A stretch of 64,000 nucleotides of DNA from Corynespora cassiicola (lineage: Eukaryota; Ascomycota; Dothideomycetes; Pleosporales; Corynesporascaceae). Made by a program: the position numbers and the translations under genes. The notes under the pieces are model-generated. The model saw only the letters and a program-made list of their open reading frames with translations. It ran no database searches and was not told the DNA's origin. Location of the stretch: the NCBI GenBank assembly GCA_022059125.1, contig JAEUWY010000001.1:5146001-5210000 (forward strand), in the 5' to 3' direction. This document shows positions 32,027-42,566 of this stretch, one piece after another (the stretch's first letter is position 1; each line of letters starts with the position of its first letter).

Positions 32027-33819
32027 TCAACACTCGACTGGCTTTGGTGGCGTGAGGAGCAAGAATATGTACGATACGGGAGGAAAAAAAAAATTGTACA
32101 GGGCGCTCCTGGGTTTTGCATCACCCATTTCTGTTTTGATACCAGAGGCTAAAAGCAATTTGTTTCCAGGTTGATATATACGCGTATGCTGCATCTCATT
32201 ATTGCAATGCCGTGTTTCGCGCAGTTGGGTCCAGGGATGGCGCCACTTTTTCCATGCCCTCTTGTACCATATCCAAAACCTAAAGATTCCGGCTGCACTT
32301 TATGCTACCAGACACTCTTATCAATCATGCAATGGGGTTCAGTTCAGTGGTTTTTGTGACGTCAGTGACCTACCTCCACAGAAGCTCAGAAGAATCTCAC
32401 GCCACGCTGGAGCCCTTTCGCCTAGCCTCTTCAGGGATCAACCTCAGCATGCCTTCACCGGTGGCCCAACAGAGGGCCGAAATCGTGGCCGTTGCAAGCA
32501 TCTTTGGACCTGTAATTGATCTAGTTACTTTCTGACGGTCTATCATTGGCTTTTAGCGTATAGACGATCTGGGTTCTCTACCGCCCCCATCCAGTACTTG
32601 ATCAGAAGCGCTCTATCCACGGCACAGATTCACAAGTGCTAGAAAGATTGCCGATGCAGGGCGACTCCACTTCTGTGCGGCCAGAAGGTCGCTCCAGTTG
32701 CACGATAAAGCATAGTGAAGAAGAGACCAGAAAGAATCTCCACTGATGTCCCATACTTCTCTAACCGTCTCACGCGATGCTGGGCCCGTGCTAGACGAGG
32801 CCCCTTCCAAAACCCATGTCCATGATCCACGCCACGCCTGATTGATTGTCTGTAAAGGACCAGCTCTTCTTGATGTGAAACTTGAGTCGCAAACCAAAGC
32901 AAATTCACAGTCGACTTGAAGTCTTGTAGTGGTCACTGCATGGGGAAATGGACTAAACAAGCTCCAGTCTACCCGTCATCGTTCCTGGCTGACGTCTCGG
33001 AACGTGTGTCGTACCACAGCCGGAGCCTACCTAGGTACTCGAGGCGCCCCTACTGCGCATCAACGTCTGCTCACCAGCAAGCCATTACTGTGGTGCAGAG
33101 GCCCACCGTTCGCCTAGTGCTGGCGTGGCCAGCGAACCAGAGGCGTGCAGGGGCAATGGATGTGTCCAAGGTGACTGACGGGCCTGCTGTGATTTGTTGA
33201 AGCTCCCATGGCTGGCCGGGGTCAAGCTTTCACGTGTGGCCTTGACCCCGCACGCTGTCGACGCCAGTCATCGAGGTCATGGCAGAGTGGGCATGGCAGA
33301 GTGGGCATGGCAATGTCGGCGGGCCCATGGTGTTGAATGGTGTTGAAGATGCTGCAAGTCTGCAGCACCAGCAGCGCAGCAGCTCGGCCGCGGAGGGCGG
33401 CAATGCCCCAGGAACGTGACCCGGGGCGTGACCGGCCGCTGACTGAGCCAGGCCCGGACGGGCAGGGGCATATCAAAAGGTAGGCGGGCTGGTAGATCTC
33501 CTACACGGTCAGCCAATTGCGGCCCGGGCGTGTTTTGCTAGTAGAGGGTTTCGGGTCGCTGCACAAAGCGACTGAGCTTAACCCCACCATTTCATCACAC
33601 CGCGCCTGCACACCTCTCTCGCAGCTAACGTCTGCCATTGTCGCTCAACCTTCCGGAAAGTCACGCCACGCCCACACGACACGCCTCGAGCAGCTTCAAA
33701 TTCCTCCACCCCCGGCGCCGGAACCTGGACACGGCCTTGATGGAGCTTGCCCGGCTACTGGCCTCATCGCGAACGCCGTAGGGAGACTTGACCGTCTTCC
33801 ACAGCTAGCGATAGCCAGT
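32027..33819. other. Intergenic
   Basis: These 1.8 kb contain no supported gene. Notable items are a 10-bp inverted repeat around an E-box (33217-33250), two tandem copies of a CATGGCAGAGTGGG unit near 33278-33310, and the leader of the carrier gene from about 33500, where the frame is open but without a convincing start before 33820. Confidence 0.5.
33217..33250. repeat. Inverted repeat with CACGTG in the loop
   Basis: CGGGGTCAAG (33217-33226) and its exact complement (33241-33250) flank a 14-nt loop that contains CACGTG, the core site for bHLH factors. It lies about 570 bp before the carrier start codon. Confidence 0.8.
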
Positions 33820-35266
33820 ATGCCCGAGCGCGGGGACGACACCAAGGAAGCCGCCGCTGCCCCCGGCGCCCGCCCGAGAGACCTGACGGACGTGTCGCGC
33901 GCGGTGCTGAGGAGCGAGCAAGCCAAGCGATGGACGAAGAAGTACAGGACCGAGGTTGCCGCCAGCTCGAGCAGCTTGCTGTCGACCTTCGTTGCTGTGA
34001 GTCAGGCCCGCCTGCGCGAGCGCGACCTCGTTGACATCTACTGACGCCTCGCAGTACCCCCTGGACTCCGTCAAGACACGTCTGCAAGCGTACGTGCCCT
34101 TCCCGCAGGTCCGCCGATAAGAGCTCACACGTAGCAGGTACAAATTCAACTCCTTCTCCGACTGCGTCCGCCACACATATAAGACCGAGGGATTCCACGG
34201 ATTCTGGCGCGGTAAGTCGCCCGCTTTTAATTGACCTACGAGTCTTGCTGATGAGTCCTCAACAGGCGTGTGGTCACCTCTCGCAAGCATCACCCTCGTT
34301 CGGACCGTCTCCTTCTCCATATACCAAAAATCCAAGTACGCACTCGACGATTGGATCTACCAGGCCACCGGGAGCTCCCCGCTCGTCATTGCAAACACCA
34401 AAGATGCGCTCCCGACATTTTCCACCATCGCATGCTTCGGATTGGCGGGCGCAAATGCTGGAGCGGTCATAACAACGATTGCGTGTAAGGAGCAGAAGAA
34501 GCAAAGAAACTCGATTGCATCGCTGACATCATGCAGGCCCCTTTGAGTTGACCAAGCTCAGCGCCCAGATCTCCGTTTTGATGGCCGACCGCAAAGATGG
34601 CAGTGGCTCCAATGATGCTGTGCGTAAGAGCTACCAGAATCTGGGAACTTTCCGGACCGCGCAGAAATTGGTCCAGCATCGTGGCTGGATGGGTCTCTAC
34701 TCCGGCTTCCACTTGCATCTGCGTGAGTTTTCTCCGATCGTGGACGAGCCAAAGTACGCACTAACACAGTGCAGTTCGAGATACGATCGGCACAGGCATC
34801 TATTTCATCACTTATGAGAGCGCAAAACAGCTTCTGGCCAATGCGCGCGGAAGTTCCCCGACTACTCCGCTGGCCGTCGTCATCGCCGGAGGTCTCTGCG
34901 GACTTGTTAGCTGGGCATGCGTAAGTATTCAATCCATACGAGGCTTGGATTCATGCTGATTTACTTCAGATCTTTCCCATCGACACGGCCAAGAGTATCT
35001 ACCAGCGCAATTGTCTGGTAGGCGGTCGCGACAAAGCCACACGGCCCAAGATTCAATTCTTGAACCCGCGCATGTATCGCGGTAAGTGGGCACTCATTAC
35101 TCCCTGACACCACATGTCATACTAACTAGACGCAGGTCTCGGCGTATCCATGAGCCGCTCATGCGTTGTAAATGCCATTTTCTTCTCAGCATTCGAGTTT
35201 TCCAAGAAACGTATCAATCGCATGGATGTCGACGAGGAACTCCTGCACGAGCATGGAGTCGAATAG
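33820..35266 (+). CDS. Mitochondrial carrier family protein
   Basis: This is an inner-membrane solute carrier with three repeats of two helices each. Eight exons (33820-33996, 34055-34089, 34138-34211, 34266-34484, 34537-34722, 34775-34920, 34970-35081 and 35136-35266) give 359 residues; all joints keep the frame. The three signature motifs are YPLDSVKTRLQ (about residue 60), CPFELTKL (about 169) and IFPIDTAK (about 280). The first is followed by a typical EGFHGFWRG and the second by RGWMGLYSG. The third repeat's signature lacks the usual basic residue after the Lys (AKSIYQ). The N-terminal 55 residues before the first repeat are hydrophilic. Some features recall the poorly studied yeast YFR045W group, but I cannot assign a substrate. 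It is convergent with the nucleolar RRM gene. Confidence 0.93.
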
Positions 35267-36160
35267 TTGGTTGATTGATTACACGGCCATTGCCACGACA
35301 GGCTAAGAAATAAGCCACATTACAGGCTGCCATCGGAGATTTTCCCTGTTATTTTCTTTTATTATGCTACAAACAAATGAACTTGGCTGCATGGACAAGG
35401 AGTAGGGTTCCCGAGAATGTACGGTGCAGGGATGGACGGGCGGCTGGATGGAAGATGAAGGACTTGGGATGGCGCTCTCCTACCTGAGCTTTCTTTCTTA
35501 CATGCACGCCGGCTAACCGGCCATTCCGCCGTCTGATCGCCGGGCATAGCATTCAATCGAGAGTATAATCTCGCAAACGCGTAGACTGGCCTATCTGCTG
35601 TGATGTGTGAGGAGCTTAATTAGTTTTTCCTCGCCTGGAAGGATGACGTGGTATCTTGTCTGAGCATGCGACTCTGTGCGGATACAGTGGTATTACCGGC
35701 ATGAAGATGGCTTTTGGTAAAGTACGGTTGATTACCTACCCAGGTAGGCACAGTATCAACATCGTCTTGGCGTTTTCGGTACGTTCGACGAACGTCTGGA
35801 TGGTTGTGGTTCCGAGGATCATCTCCGATACAAAAGTCTGTTCAGAGAGGACCATGATCACAGCGGGCGACACGGCGACTTTAAGATTTATTAACGTTTC
35901 CATTGCTTTTAGATGGTGGGATAACCCCATCCATACGATCGATACTCCCACCAACACCAGGGAAGGATTCGGAGCTAAGAGAGAGAAGAAAAAAAGGGTC
36001 TACCGCTAATGGCACCGAGATGCGAAAAGCCCGCCTAGCAGTAGCAGTCAAAGAGAAGATGAAAAATAACATCTCTGGAATGAGGATATGTAGCGCCACC
36101 ATCGCCCCGACTCCTACCTATGCATTCATGCGTCCATGAAGCGGTCATGCACAACTGAAC
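35267..36160. other. Convergent intergenic
   Basis: These 894 bp hold the 3' UTRs of the carrier and the RRM-protein gene. A CCTACCCAGGTAGG element is near 35737-35750. No gene is supported. Confidence 0.5.
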
Positions 36161-37939
36161 TTAAGCCTTGGCCTTCTTCGCCTTCTTGGTCTTTGCGGGA
36201 GCCTCGTCGGCGGCAGCCGAGCGGGTCCTGCGCTTCTTCTCCTTGGGTGTGTCCTCCTCGGCGACGACCTCCTCGGCCTTTGCGACCTCCTTCTTCGCCT
36301 TCTTGGGCTTGACGGGGGTCTCGGGCTTCTCTTCGGCGACAGCCTCAGCGACGTCCGACTTGCGCTTGCGGCTCTTCTTGGCGGGCTTCTCCGCGGCGGG
36401 CTCGACGACCTCCTCGGTGACAACGGTGGTCTCGACGACGGGCTCGTCCTTGGCCTTGCTGCCCTTCTTGGGCTTCTTGACCTTGACGGTCTCTGTGACG
36501 GTCACCTGGGCGGGCTTCGTCTCGGGAGTGGCGGCCTCGGCGGCGGCGGCCTCGGTGAGCAGCTGCTGGTCGGCGCTGTTCTCCAATGGGGCGTCCGTCA
36601 TGGGAACGTCCTCGACGGCCTTGAGGGTGGGAGCAGTGAACTCGTAGCCAAAGTCTGCCTTGAGCTTCTCGCTAGCCTTGGTCCTCCTCTTGGACTCCTT
36701 GGCCACGCGCTTCTCCCAGACACCACGCTCTGCGCCGCGCTCCATCTCGAGACCAGCCTTCTTGTTCCGAGGATCCCTGGTGAAGCGCTCGTTGGCGCCC
36801 TTGAAGAGCTCAGGGTGGACTTGTGCGGGAGGAACAACCCTGCACTGAAGAATATGGTTGAACATGAGGTAGTTGTTCATCGTCTTAGCGACAATCTCAG
36901 CGACCTCGGCGGACTTGAACTCAATGAAAGCGTAGTGCTTCGAAGCACCCGTCTTCTTGTTGCGGGACAGGCGGAGCTTAGTGATCTGGCCGAACTGTGC
37001 AAAGTACTTCTTCATCTGGGGCTCGTAGAAACCGTGGGGAATGCGGCTGCGACACGTTAGTCTTGGTCTGAACTATTGATGTGATGTGGACCTACCCAAG
37101 GAACACAACTCCGGGCTCTTCGGTGTTTTTGGCAGCCTTCTCCAAAGCAAGGCGCTTCTCCTTGGTAATGTGTGGCTCCGCCGACTCATCGAAATCCGCG
37201 TCATCCTTCTCCAAGTCGCTCTCATCACGGTCGCTCTCGAAGCCAGCCAGAAGTGCAACGGTCTGGTCATCTTCCTCGGCCTCACCTTCCTCGTCGAAAG
37301 CCTCATCAACCTCTGGAGTGTCTTCCTTTGGCTGCTGCTTCTTAGAGGCCTTGGCCTTCTTTGTCTTCTTGCTTGCAGACTCTTCCTCGGTAGCGGCCTT
37401 GGCCTTCTTGCCCTTTGCAGGCGGTGCAACCTCAACCTCAACCTCTTCGGACTGGACAGTCTTCTTCGTCTTCTTAGCCTTCTCCTTCGGCGCGGCTGCA
37501 GGAGCCTCTTCTTCCTCGACAACTACCTTCTCCTTCTTCGCCTTCTTCTTGGGCTTGTCCTTGCTCTCGGAAACTTCCACAGCTACGGCGACAGCTTCCT
37601 CAGTACCGTTGGCATCGGTAGCGGCCTTGCTCTTCTTTTTGCTCTTCTTCTCTTTGGCAGTCTCGACCTTGGCGGGAGCATTGTCATCGGAGAAAAAGTC
37701 CTCGGCCTGCTTTCGGGACTGCTTCGATTCGGCGGGAGCATCATCGACAGGCTTTGCAGCAGCCTTGGAAGCTTTGGCCGACTTCTTGGGGGCAGCTACA
37801 TCTTCAGACTTCTTCTGTTTCTTCGGCTTGGGCGCGGAGTCCGACGCGACTGCAGGTGAAGATCAGTAAGCGAAGCCACAATTGCACGGCGACACGACTT
37901 ACCCTTGCGCTTCTTGTTCTTGGTGTCTTCGGGGGCCAT
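36161..37939 (-). CDS. Nucleolar RRM protein, Nop15/NIFK type, with long Lys-rich arms
   Basis: This is a ribosome-biogenesis factor expected in the nucleolus; Nop15 and NIFK act in 60S assembly. Exons 37903-37939, 37096-37849 and 36161-37046 give 558 residues. Residues 1-255 are low-complexity Lys/Ala/Glu with several KKxK nuclear-localisation-like clusters and an acidic patch (about 210-240). One RRM lies at about 259-337: RNP2 is VVFLGRIP, followed by HGFYEPQMKKYFAQFG, and RNP1 is KHYAFIEF (300-307). After it come YLMFNHILQCRVVPP and HPELFKG, which are diagnostic of the Nop15/NIFK group. The C-terminal 200 residues are again Lys/Glu/Ala-rich. The yeast protein is about 220 residues, so more than half of this one is added charged sequence. 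It is divergent from the SMN gene. Confidence 0.9.
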
Positions 37940-38269
37940 TGCGACTGTTGTTCGTGGCGGCTATGGGCACGAGAGCGAATGGCGATGTGTGGGCAGAAAA
38001 AGTTCGAGCGGGAGGAGCTCGAGCCAGGGACTTTTTCCTAGCGGCGCGTCGGCGGGTGAGCCGAGGAAACACCGACCGTTGGTGAATGGTCCTGGCTGCA
38101 CCTGCCGCTCGCCCTCAAAACCATAAACTCACCGTCTTGCTGCAACTCTGCTGGTGCAACCCGCGCTCGCCACCAGTGCGCGTCTACCTTTCTCGGCGCA
38201 CACCTCAGAGCTCTGCCCAATACTGCAGGCCATCGCCCTGCAGCCTGGCGCCCATCGGGCTGCGACACC
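37940..38269. promoter_or_regulatory. Shared divergent promoter, Nop15-like / SMN
   Basis: These 330 bp separate the start codons of two RNP-biogenesis genes. I see no TATA box. Two short CCGTTGG/ACCGT-type motifs occur near 38072-38082. Co-regulation is plausible by position but unproven. Confidence 0.5.
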
Positions 38270-39077
38270 ATGGCGGCCATCGTCGACTTGGTTGACCAAG
38301 AGGCCTGGGACGACGAGCAGTTGATCGAAGCTTGGGACGATGCGTTGGCTGAATACAACGTACGGCTGAAACACTCAAGCCCGTGCCGATACCCGCAGCT
38401 GACAGCCGCAACAGAAGTACCACAGCATCAGGAAGCAGGGAAAGCGCCTGGAAGAAGTCGTCACCGAGGAGGAGCTGGAAAAACTCCGAGCGTACGCAAT
38501 TTTGTATGCCGAAGTGCAACGACGTGCTGACACCTGCAGTGAGGATGGCGATGTCATGGACGTTGCAGAAACGCCATCTATCGTCGACCAAGCCGACAAG
38601 CATGCGGATCCAAAGGCTGCCGGACTGATTCAGGAGCAGGCCAATGGTGATGCACTGGTCAACCAGGGTGCCAGTGAGGCAGAGGTATGATTTGTATTCC
38701 GTCACGGCTGCTGTGCCGAACTGTCACTAACTTTATGATAGGAACCAACACGATCCGGGCACCAAGAGGCTGCAGGAGCCACACCAACCCTAGGCGTGCC
38801 GCATGACGGGGCTGCTTATGGGGCTGTTGCCGCCTCGATGCCACAGGCTATACTTGGAACAGGTATGTAGCCGGCTCGAACGGGTCCCGATGCGCACGCC
38901 CAGAAGATCCCCCAGGGGAAACGTTCTAACCTGCCGACAGTGCACGACGAGAATCTCAAGAACCTCATGATGTCTTGGTACTATGCTGGGTACTATACTG
39001 GGCTCTACACGGGGCAGCAGCCGCAACAACCACAGGCCTCCTATGATGACAGGGCCCCACCCAAGGGACAGGATTGA
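38270..39077 (+). CDS. smn1: Survival motor neuron (SMN) orthologue
   Basis: SMN with Gemin2 loads Sm rings on spliceosomal snRNAs in the cytoplasm. Exons 38270-38359, 38415-38684, 38742-38862 and 38941-39077 give 205 residues; all joints are GT-AG and in frame. The N-terminal WDDEQLIEAWDDALAEYNKYHS (residues 13-34, read across intron 1) matches the Gemin2-binding helix. The C-terminal MMSWYYAGYYTGLYTG (about 170-185) is the YG box that drives oligomerisation through its Tyr/Gly zipper. A Tudor domain is not visible between them. The middle is a short helix plus low-complexity Ala/Gly/Pro, as in fission yeast Smn1, which also lacks Tudor. I am confident because both diagnostic ends are present in order. 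Budding yeasts lack an obvious SMN. Confidence 0.9.
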
Positions 39078-39904
39078 CGTGCGGAGTCTGCGGTGTCAAG
39101 ACCGTGAAGGCAGTTCAGTCGACGAATTGTGGGCTAGGATAGATCTTCGCCCTGCTGTGCGCAAGTACTTTCCAGGTATCATCCAAGTGTCGACGGCCGT
39201 TGAGCCTCATCGTCGGCGCAATAGACCAATCACATGTAAGCATGCCTATGGCCGTGTGGCTCGCAGGCCCTGACTGCGAACAGTTTGTGCTTCACAAGCT
39301 TCGGTACATTGAGGCTGCGAGATGAACGTCCTCAGTGCTTCATGCAGCGGATGTCTTTTCGAGCCTATCCGTTCAGGCTCCCCCGCTGAACGCTTCCCTG
39401 TAGCGGCTGCTTGGTAAAGCTTGGTATGCGCGTTTGGGGCCGTGCCCCGTGAACCGAGACAGAACTGCGACAGACTCTAGACAGATCTCCAACGCTCCAG
39501 GCATCAGACTACCCCGCCGAGTCGGCCATGTGTAGCTGCCTCAGTAGAATCAGTTCATTTTCGCAGATGGCTTCCATATTTTCGCGGCTGCCTGCCAAGC
39601 CGAGGGGCATCGATGTTTCGTCCTGCCTCCGACGGGCTGTACCTCCCAGACGTTCAATTTCATGCGTGAATTTAAACACTACATGTCCCCGGCCACCCAC
39701 TTTTGTTCCTCCATCAGCTCCCATAACTGTGCCAAATCATCCCACTCTCTTTCCTTAGTTCCTTTCGTACTTCCTATTACCGAGCCGGCCCTCGTTGCGT
39801 GCCATTCGATCTTTGCCTTCTCACCAGCCAGTTTATTTTATTAGCTTGCAGAGCAGGCAGACACACTCCTTTCGGCACGTTTACAACACCACAAACTAGT
39901 CATA
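39078..39904. other. Intergenic, promoter of cupredoxin-like gene
   Basis: These 827 bp hold the SMN 3' UTR and then C/T-rich sequence before the secreted-protein gene, typical of highly expressed fungal genes (39740-39900). Short frames here lack motifs. Confidence 0.5.
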
Positions 39905-40774
39905 ATGAAGTACGCCGCCGCACTATCCATGGCCCTGGGCCTTGCGACCGCCGAGATGATGGTTATGCCTCTTGCGCCGGAACCAGCAGGAGGACCCATG
40001 ACGCACACGGTATGTGGCATTTAGGCTTCGTTGGCAGGAAATCGATTCTGACTCTGTAACAGGTTGTCGTCGGTGGAGTCAAGCCCGTTTCGACCGGAAT
40101 GGCACCAGTATTGGGATACAGCCCGGAAGCCATCGACGCAGCCATGGGAGATATGGTCAAGTTCGTCTTCATGCAGAAGAACCACACCGTTACTCAATCG
40201 ACCTTCGACGAGCCCTGCAAGAAAATGGAGGGGGGAATGGACTCGGGCTTCATGCCTAACCCTGAGGGTGCGCCGGGTGTCGAATGGAACATGACCGTCG
40301 AGACCACCGAGCCGCTCTGTAAGTGGCCCAGTTCGTCTCTTAAAACCAGTGACAGTCGCTAACAATGAGCCAGGGTTCTACTGCAAGCAGCAAAACGGAG
40401 TGCACTGCGGAAAGGGAATGGTTTTCTCCATCAACGCAAAGAAGGACGGCGACAAGACCATGTCCAACTTCAAGCAGCTCGCCATCAACAAGAACGGAAC
40501 CGAGCAGGCCCCTCTCACCACCGCCGGCATCCAGCAAGTCCAGCCCGGCGCCGCCGCTGCTCCCAGCACCGTCACCGTCCAGGCTGGAGGAGGCGAGGTC
40601 GCCGCCCCCACTGGCTCTGGAGCTGGCGCTCTCGCATCCGCAACTGTTGCTCCAGGGCAAGGAATCGACGGCAACGGTCAGGCCTGCACTTGCCAGTGCC
40701 TGTGCGGAATGAACTCTTTCCCCGCCAACGCCGCCGTCAACAACTTTGGTGGCTTCGCCGGCATGATCCCGTGA
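39905..40774 (+). CDS. Secreted cupredoxin-like protein
   Basis: This is an extracellular protein with a plastocyanin/azurin-type fold and a probable single copper site. Exons 39905-40009, 40063-40318 and 40374-40774 give 253 residues. A signal peptide (MKYAAALSMALGLATA, cleavage near 16) is followed by VGG-to-VFSINAK (about 38-142). Candidate copper ligands are His76 (KNHTVTQSTF), Cys124 (FYCKQQ), His131 and Met136 (HCGKGM), as in the type 1 sites of fungal extracellular cupredoxins. The region after residue 150 is a Gly/Ala/Thr/Val-rich linker ending in a Cys-rich CTCQCLCGM segment and MIP. I do not see the hydrophobic tail needed for a GPI anchor. Related fungal proteins are often described as Ser-rich extracellular proteins; the function is not settled. 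It is convergent with the SERF gene. Confidence 0.85.
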
Positions 40775-41371
40775 ATGAGTTCACCATGAGAAAGAGTCGC
40801 GAGTTGGGTTGACGAGGGAGCAAGAGTCGGGGTAGACGGAAGATAGTAATAGCTTCCGCATTTGGATGATTTAAGTTCTCTTGATGACGGGTTGGATGCT
40901 CCTGGGAGGCATTGCCCATTATACCATTTTGTTGCGATTCTTTGGGCTCGGCGTTCGCATTATACCGTAATCCACAGCTGCGATAGGGGCGCGTGCGTGG
41001 TGTTGTAAAACTAAAGCATAGAACCTTGAATGAACATCTCCGAGAGATTCACATTTCAAATCTACTGAATCCTCTGCACGTCGAATCCGTGAAGTTTCGA
41101 ACCAAATGGACTGAAAAGGTGTATGTGTATAAGGAAAAGTCGCAGAGGCCATCATCATCACACATGGATAAGCATAACCAATTCATTCGCCGATGACTCA
41201 CGAAAACTCTATGCCCAAGCCCAATACACCTCAGCTCCCTGGATCGTTACGATCCGCCCTAGTAATGACTCCTTCAGGTGTCGCATTGCATTGCTGGTGG
41301 AACCCTTTGACCCTTCGATACAGCACTGTGGGCGATGCGTGTCGGGTGGGTAAAGTGTAGCAATTGCGTGT
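40775..41371. other. Convergent intergenic
   Basis: These 597 bp hold the 3' UTRs of the cupredoxin and SERF genes. No gene is supported. Confidence 0.5.
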
Positions 41372-41942
41372 TTACTTCTTAGCACCCTCGGTCCTCTTTG
41401 CATCAGCTTCGCCAATATTAGTAACGCGCTATTTTCAGATCAGTATACACGATAATAACTCACCAGCAGCCTGCTTAGCACGCATGATGGCGGCTTGGTC
41501 CTCCTTGTTCTTTGCAAACTCGGTGCCACTCATCTAAGGCGAATCCCGTTAGAAAACTCGAAACTGCTTGACACCCGCGAAAAAAAGAAAATAGAAGCGA
41601 ACGTTGAGAGGGAAGTAACAATTCGATGGTGACGCAGACAGCGTTGGGGAAAAGGCCAGCCTGGCCTGCTGCCACCGCTGCTGCTGCTCGGTCACGACGG
41701 CGAACGTACCGTGTTCTTGTTTTTCTACCACAATAATCATGATTAGTACGGTTTTTCACACGGTATCAAAAAATCGCATCAGATTGCATGGGGTACTTTT
41801 GAGCAAGGAGGGACGACGGCTAGGCAGAAGCCGTTGGCGGTGGTGGTCAGCTGGAAGGGCGAGGAAGGAAGAAACAAACCTGCTTCGCGGCCTCCTTGAG
41901 GTTCTTTTCACGGGCCTTGTCACGCTGGTTGCCACGGGCCAT
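41372..41942 (-). CDS. SERF/4F5 family small basic protein
   Basis: This is a tiny hydrophilic protein of the 4F5/SERF family (modifiers of protein aggregation; the exact role in fungi is unclear). It is too fragmented to appear as one frame. Exons 41880-41942, 41710-41724, 41464-41533 and 41372-41406 give 60 residues. The N-terminal MARGNQRDKAREKNLKEA is diagnostic (compare the family's TRGNQRELARQKN). It continues with a 5-codon microexon KNKNT, then MSGTEFAKNKEDQAAIMRAKQAA, ending in ADAKRTEGAKK. The last intron has a branch site TACTAAT next to its acceptor GCGAAG. The 15-nt exon is needed to keep the conserved spacing. It is encoded opposite the cupredoxin gene. Confidence 0.85.
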
Positions 41943-42480
41943 GGTTGCTGCTGGGAGTCTTGGGAGACGAAGCCGCAAGGAGGGTGACTGATATGTCGCT
42001 TTTGGGGGGGAAGGCTGAGGCGCTTGGGGGGGTTGCGGTGAGGTGTGGTGGACTTTGGAGAGGCGAGTAAGCGCGATAGCAGACAAAAATAGGGCCGTTT
42101 GGCGGTTGGGGCTAGATGCGGCCGGCGGCTCCACCTCTCGCGAAGCAGACCACGTGAAGGATTCACATCCGGCAACCTAACAAAGCAAACTCGTTTTGCA
42201 AGTGCATTATTATTTGACTCTATGAGTTGTTCTCGCTGTTGCCAAGGACACGTCAGGATCTATTGTGGTCACATGACATACACTCTTGCCGCTGCCCAGG
42301 TGCTCAGCACCTAGAACACAAGCAAATACGGGGGGCGAACAAAGATTTCCAGGTACACTCGATATCTATTGCGCTCTCATCAGTTCATATATCCTATTAG
42401 AAGGATTTGCTATTTACAACTGAAATTCAGCCTCAGATCACTGCCCTATCATAGCTACCTACCTACACAGGAGCAAAAAA
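41943..42480. other. Intergenic, SERF promoter to tRNA-Cys
   Basis: These 538 bp hold the SERF promoter (a G-run near 42003-42011) and spacer up to the tRNA-Cys gene, with a CTACCTACCTAC run near 42456-42467. No gene is supported. Confidence 0.5.
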
Positions 42481-42566
42481 AGGGCCGAACCGGAGTCGAA
42501 CCGGTGACTTCGGGAAGACAGTAATGGTTGCTGCAGTCCTACACTCTACCACTGAGTTACCGGCCC
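42481..42566 (-). tRNA. tRNA-Cys (anticodon GCA) with short intron
   Basis: The minus strand gives acceptor GGGCCGG pairing with TCGGCCC, a D arm ACTCAGTGGTAGAGT, an anticodon loop CT-GCA-G, an intron of about 14 nt after the base 3' of the anticodon, and T arm ACCGG-TTCGACT-CCGGT with B-box form. It is 86 nt in all. The anticodon stem contains an apparent A-C mismatch in my alignment (second pair), possibly a modelling slip around the intron ends. The anticodon GCA decodes both Cys codons. Confidence 0.9.
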
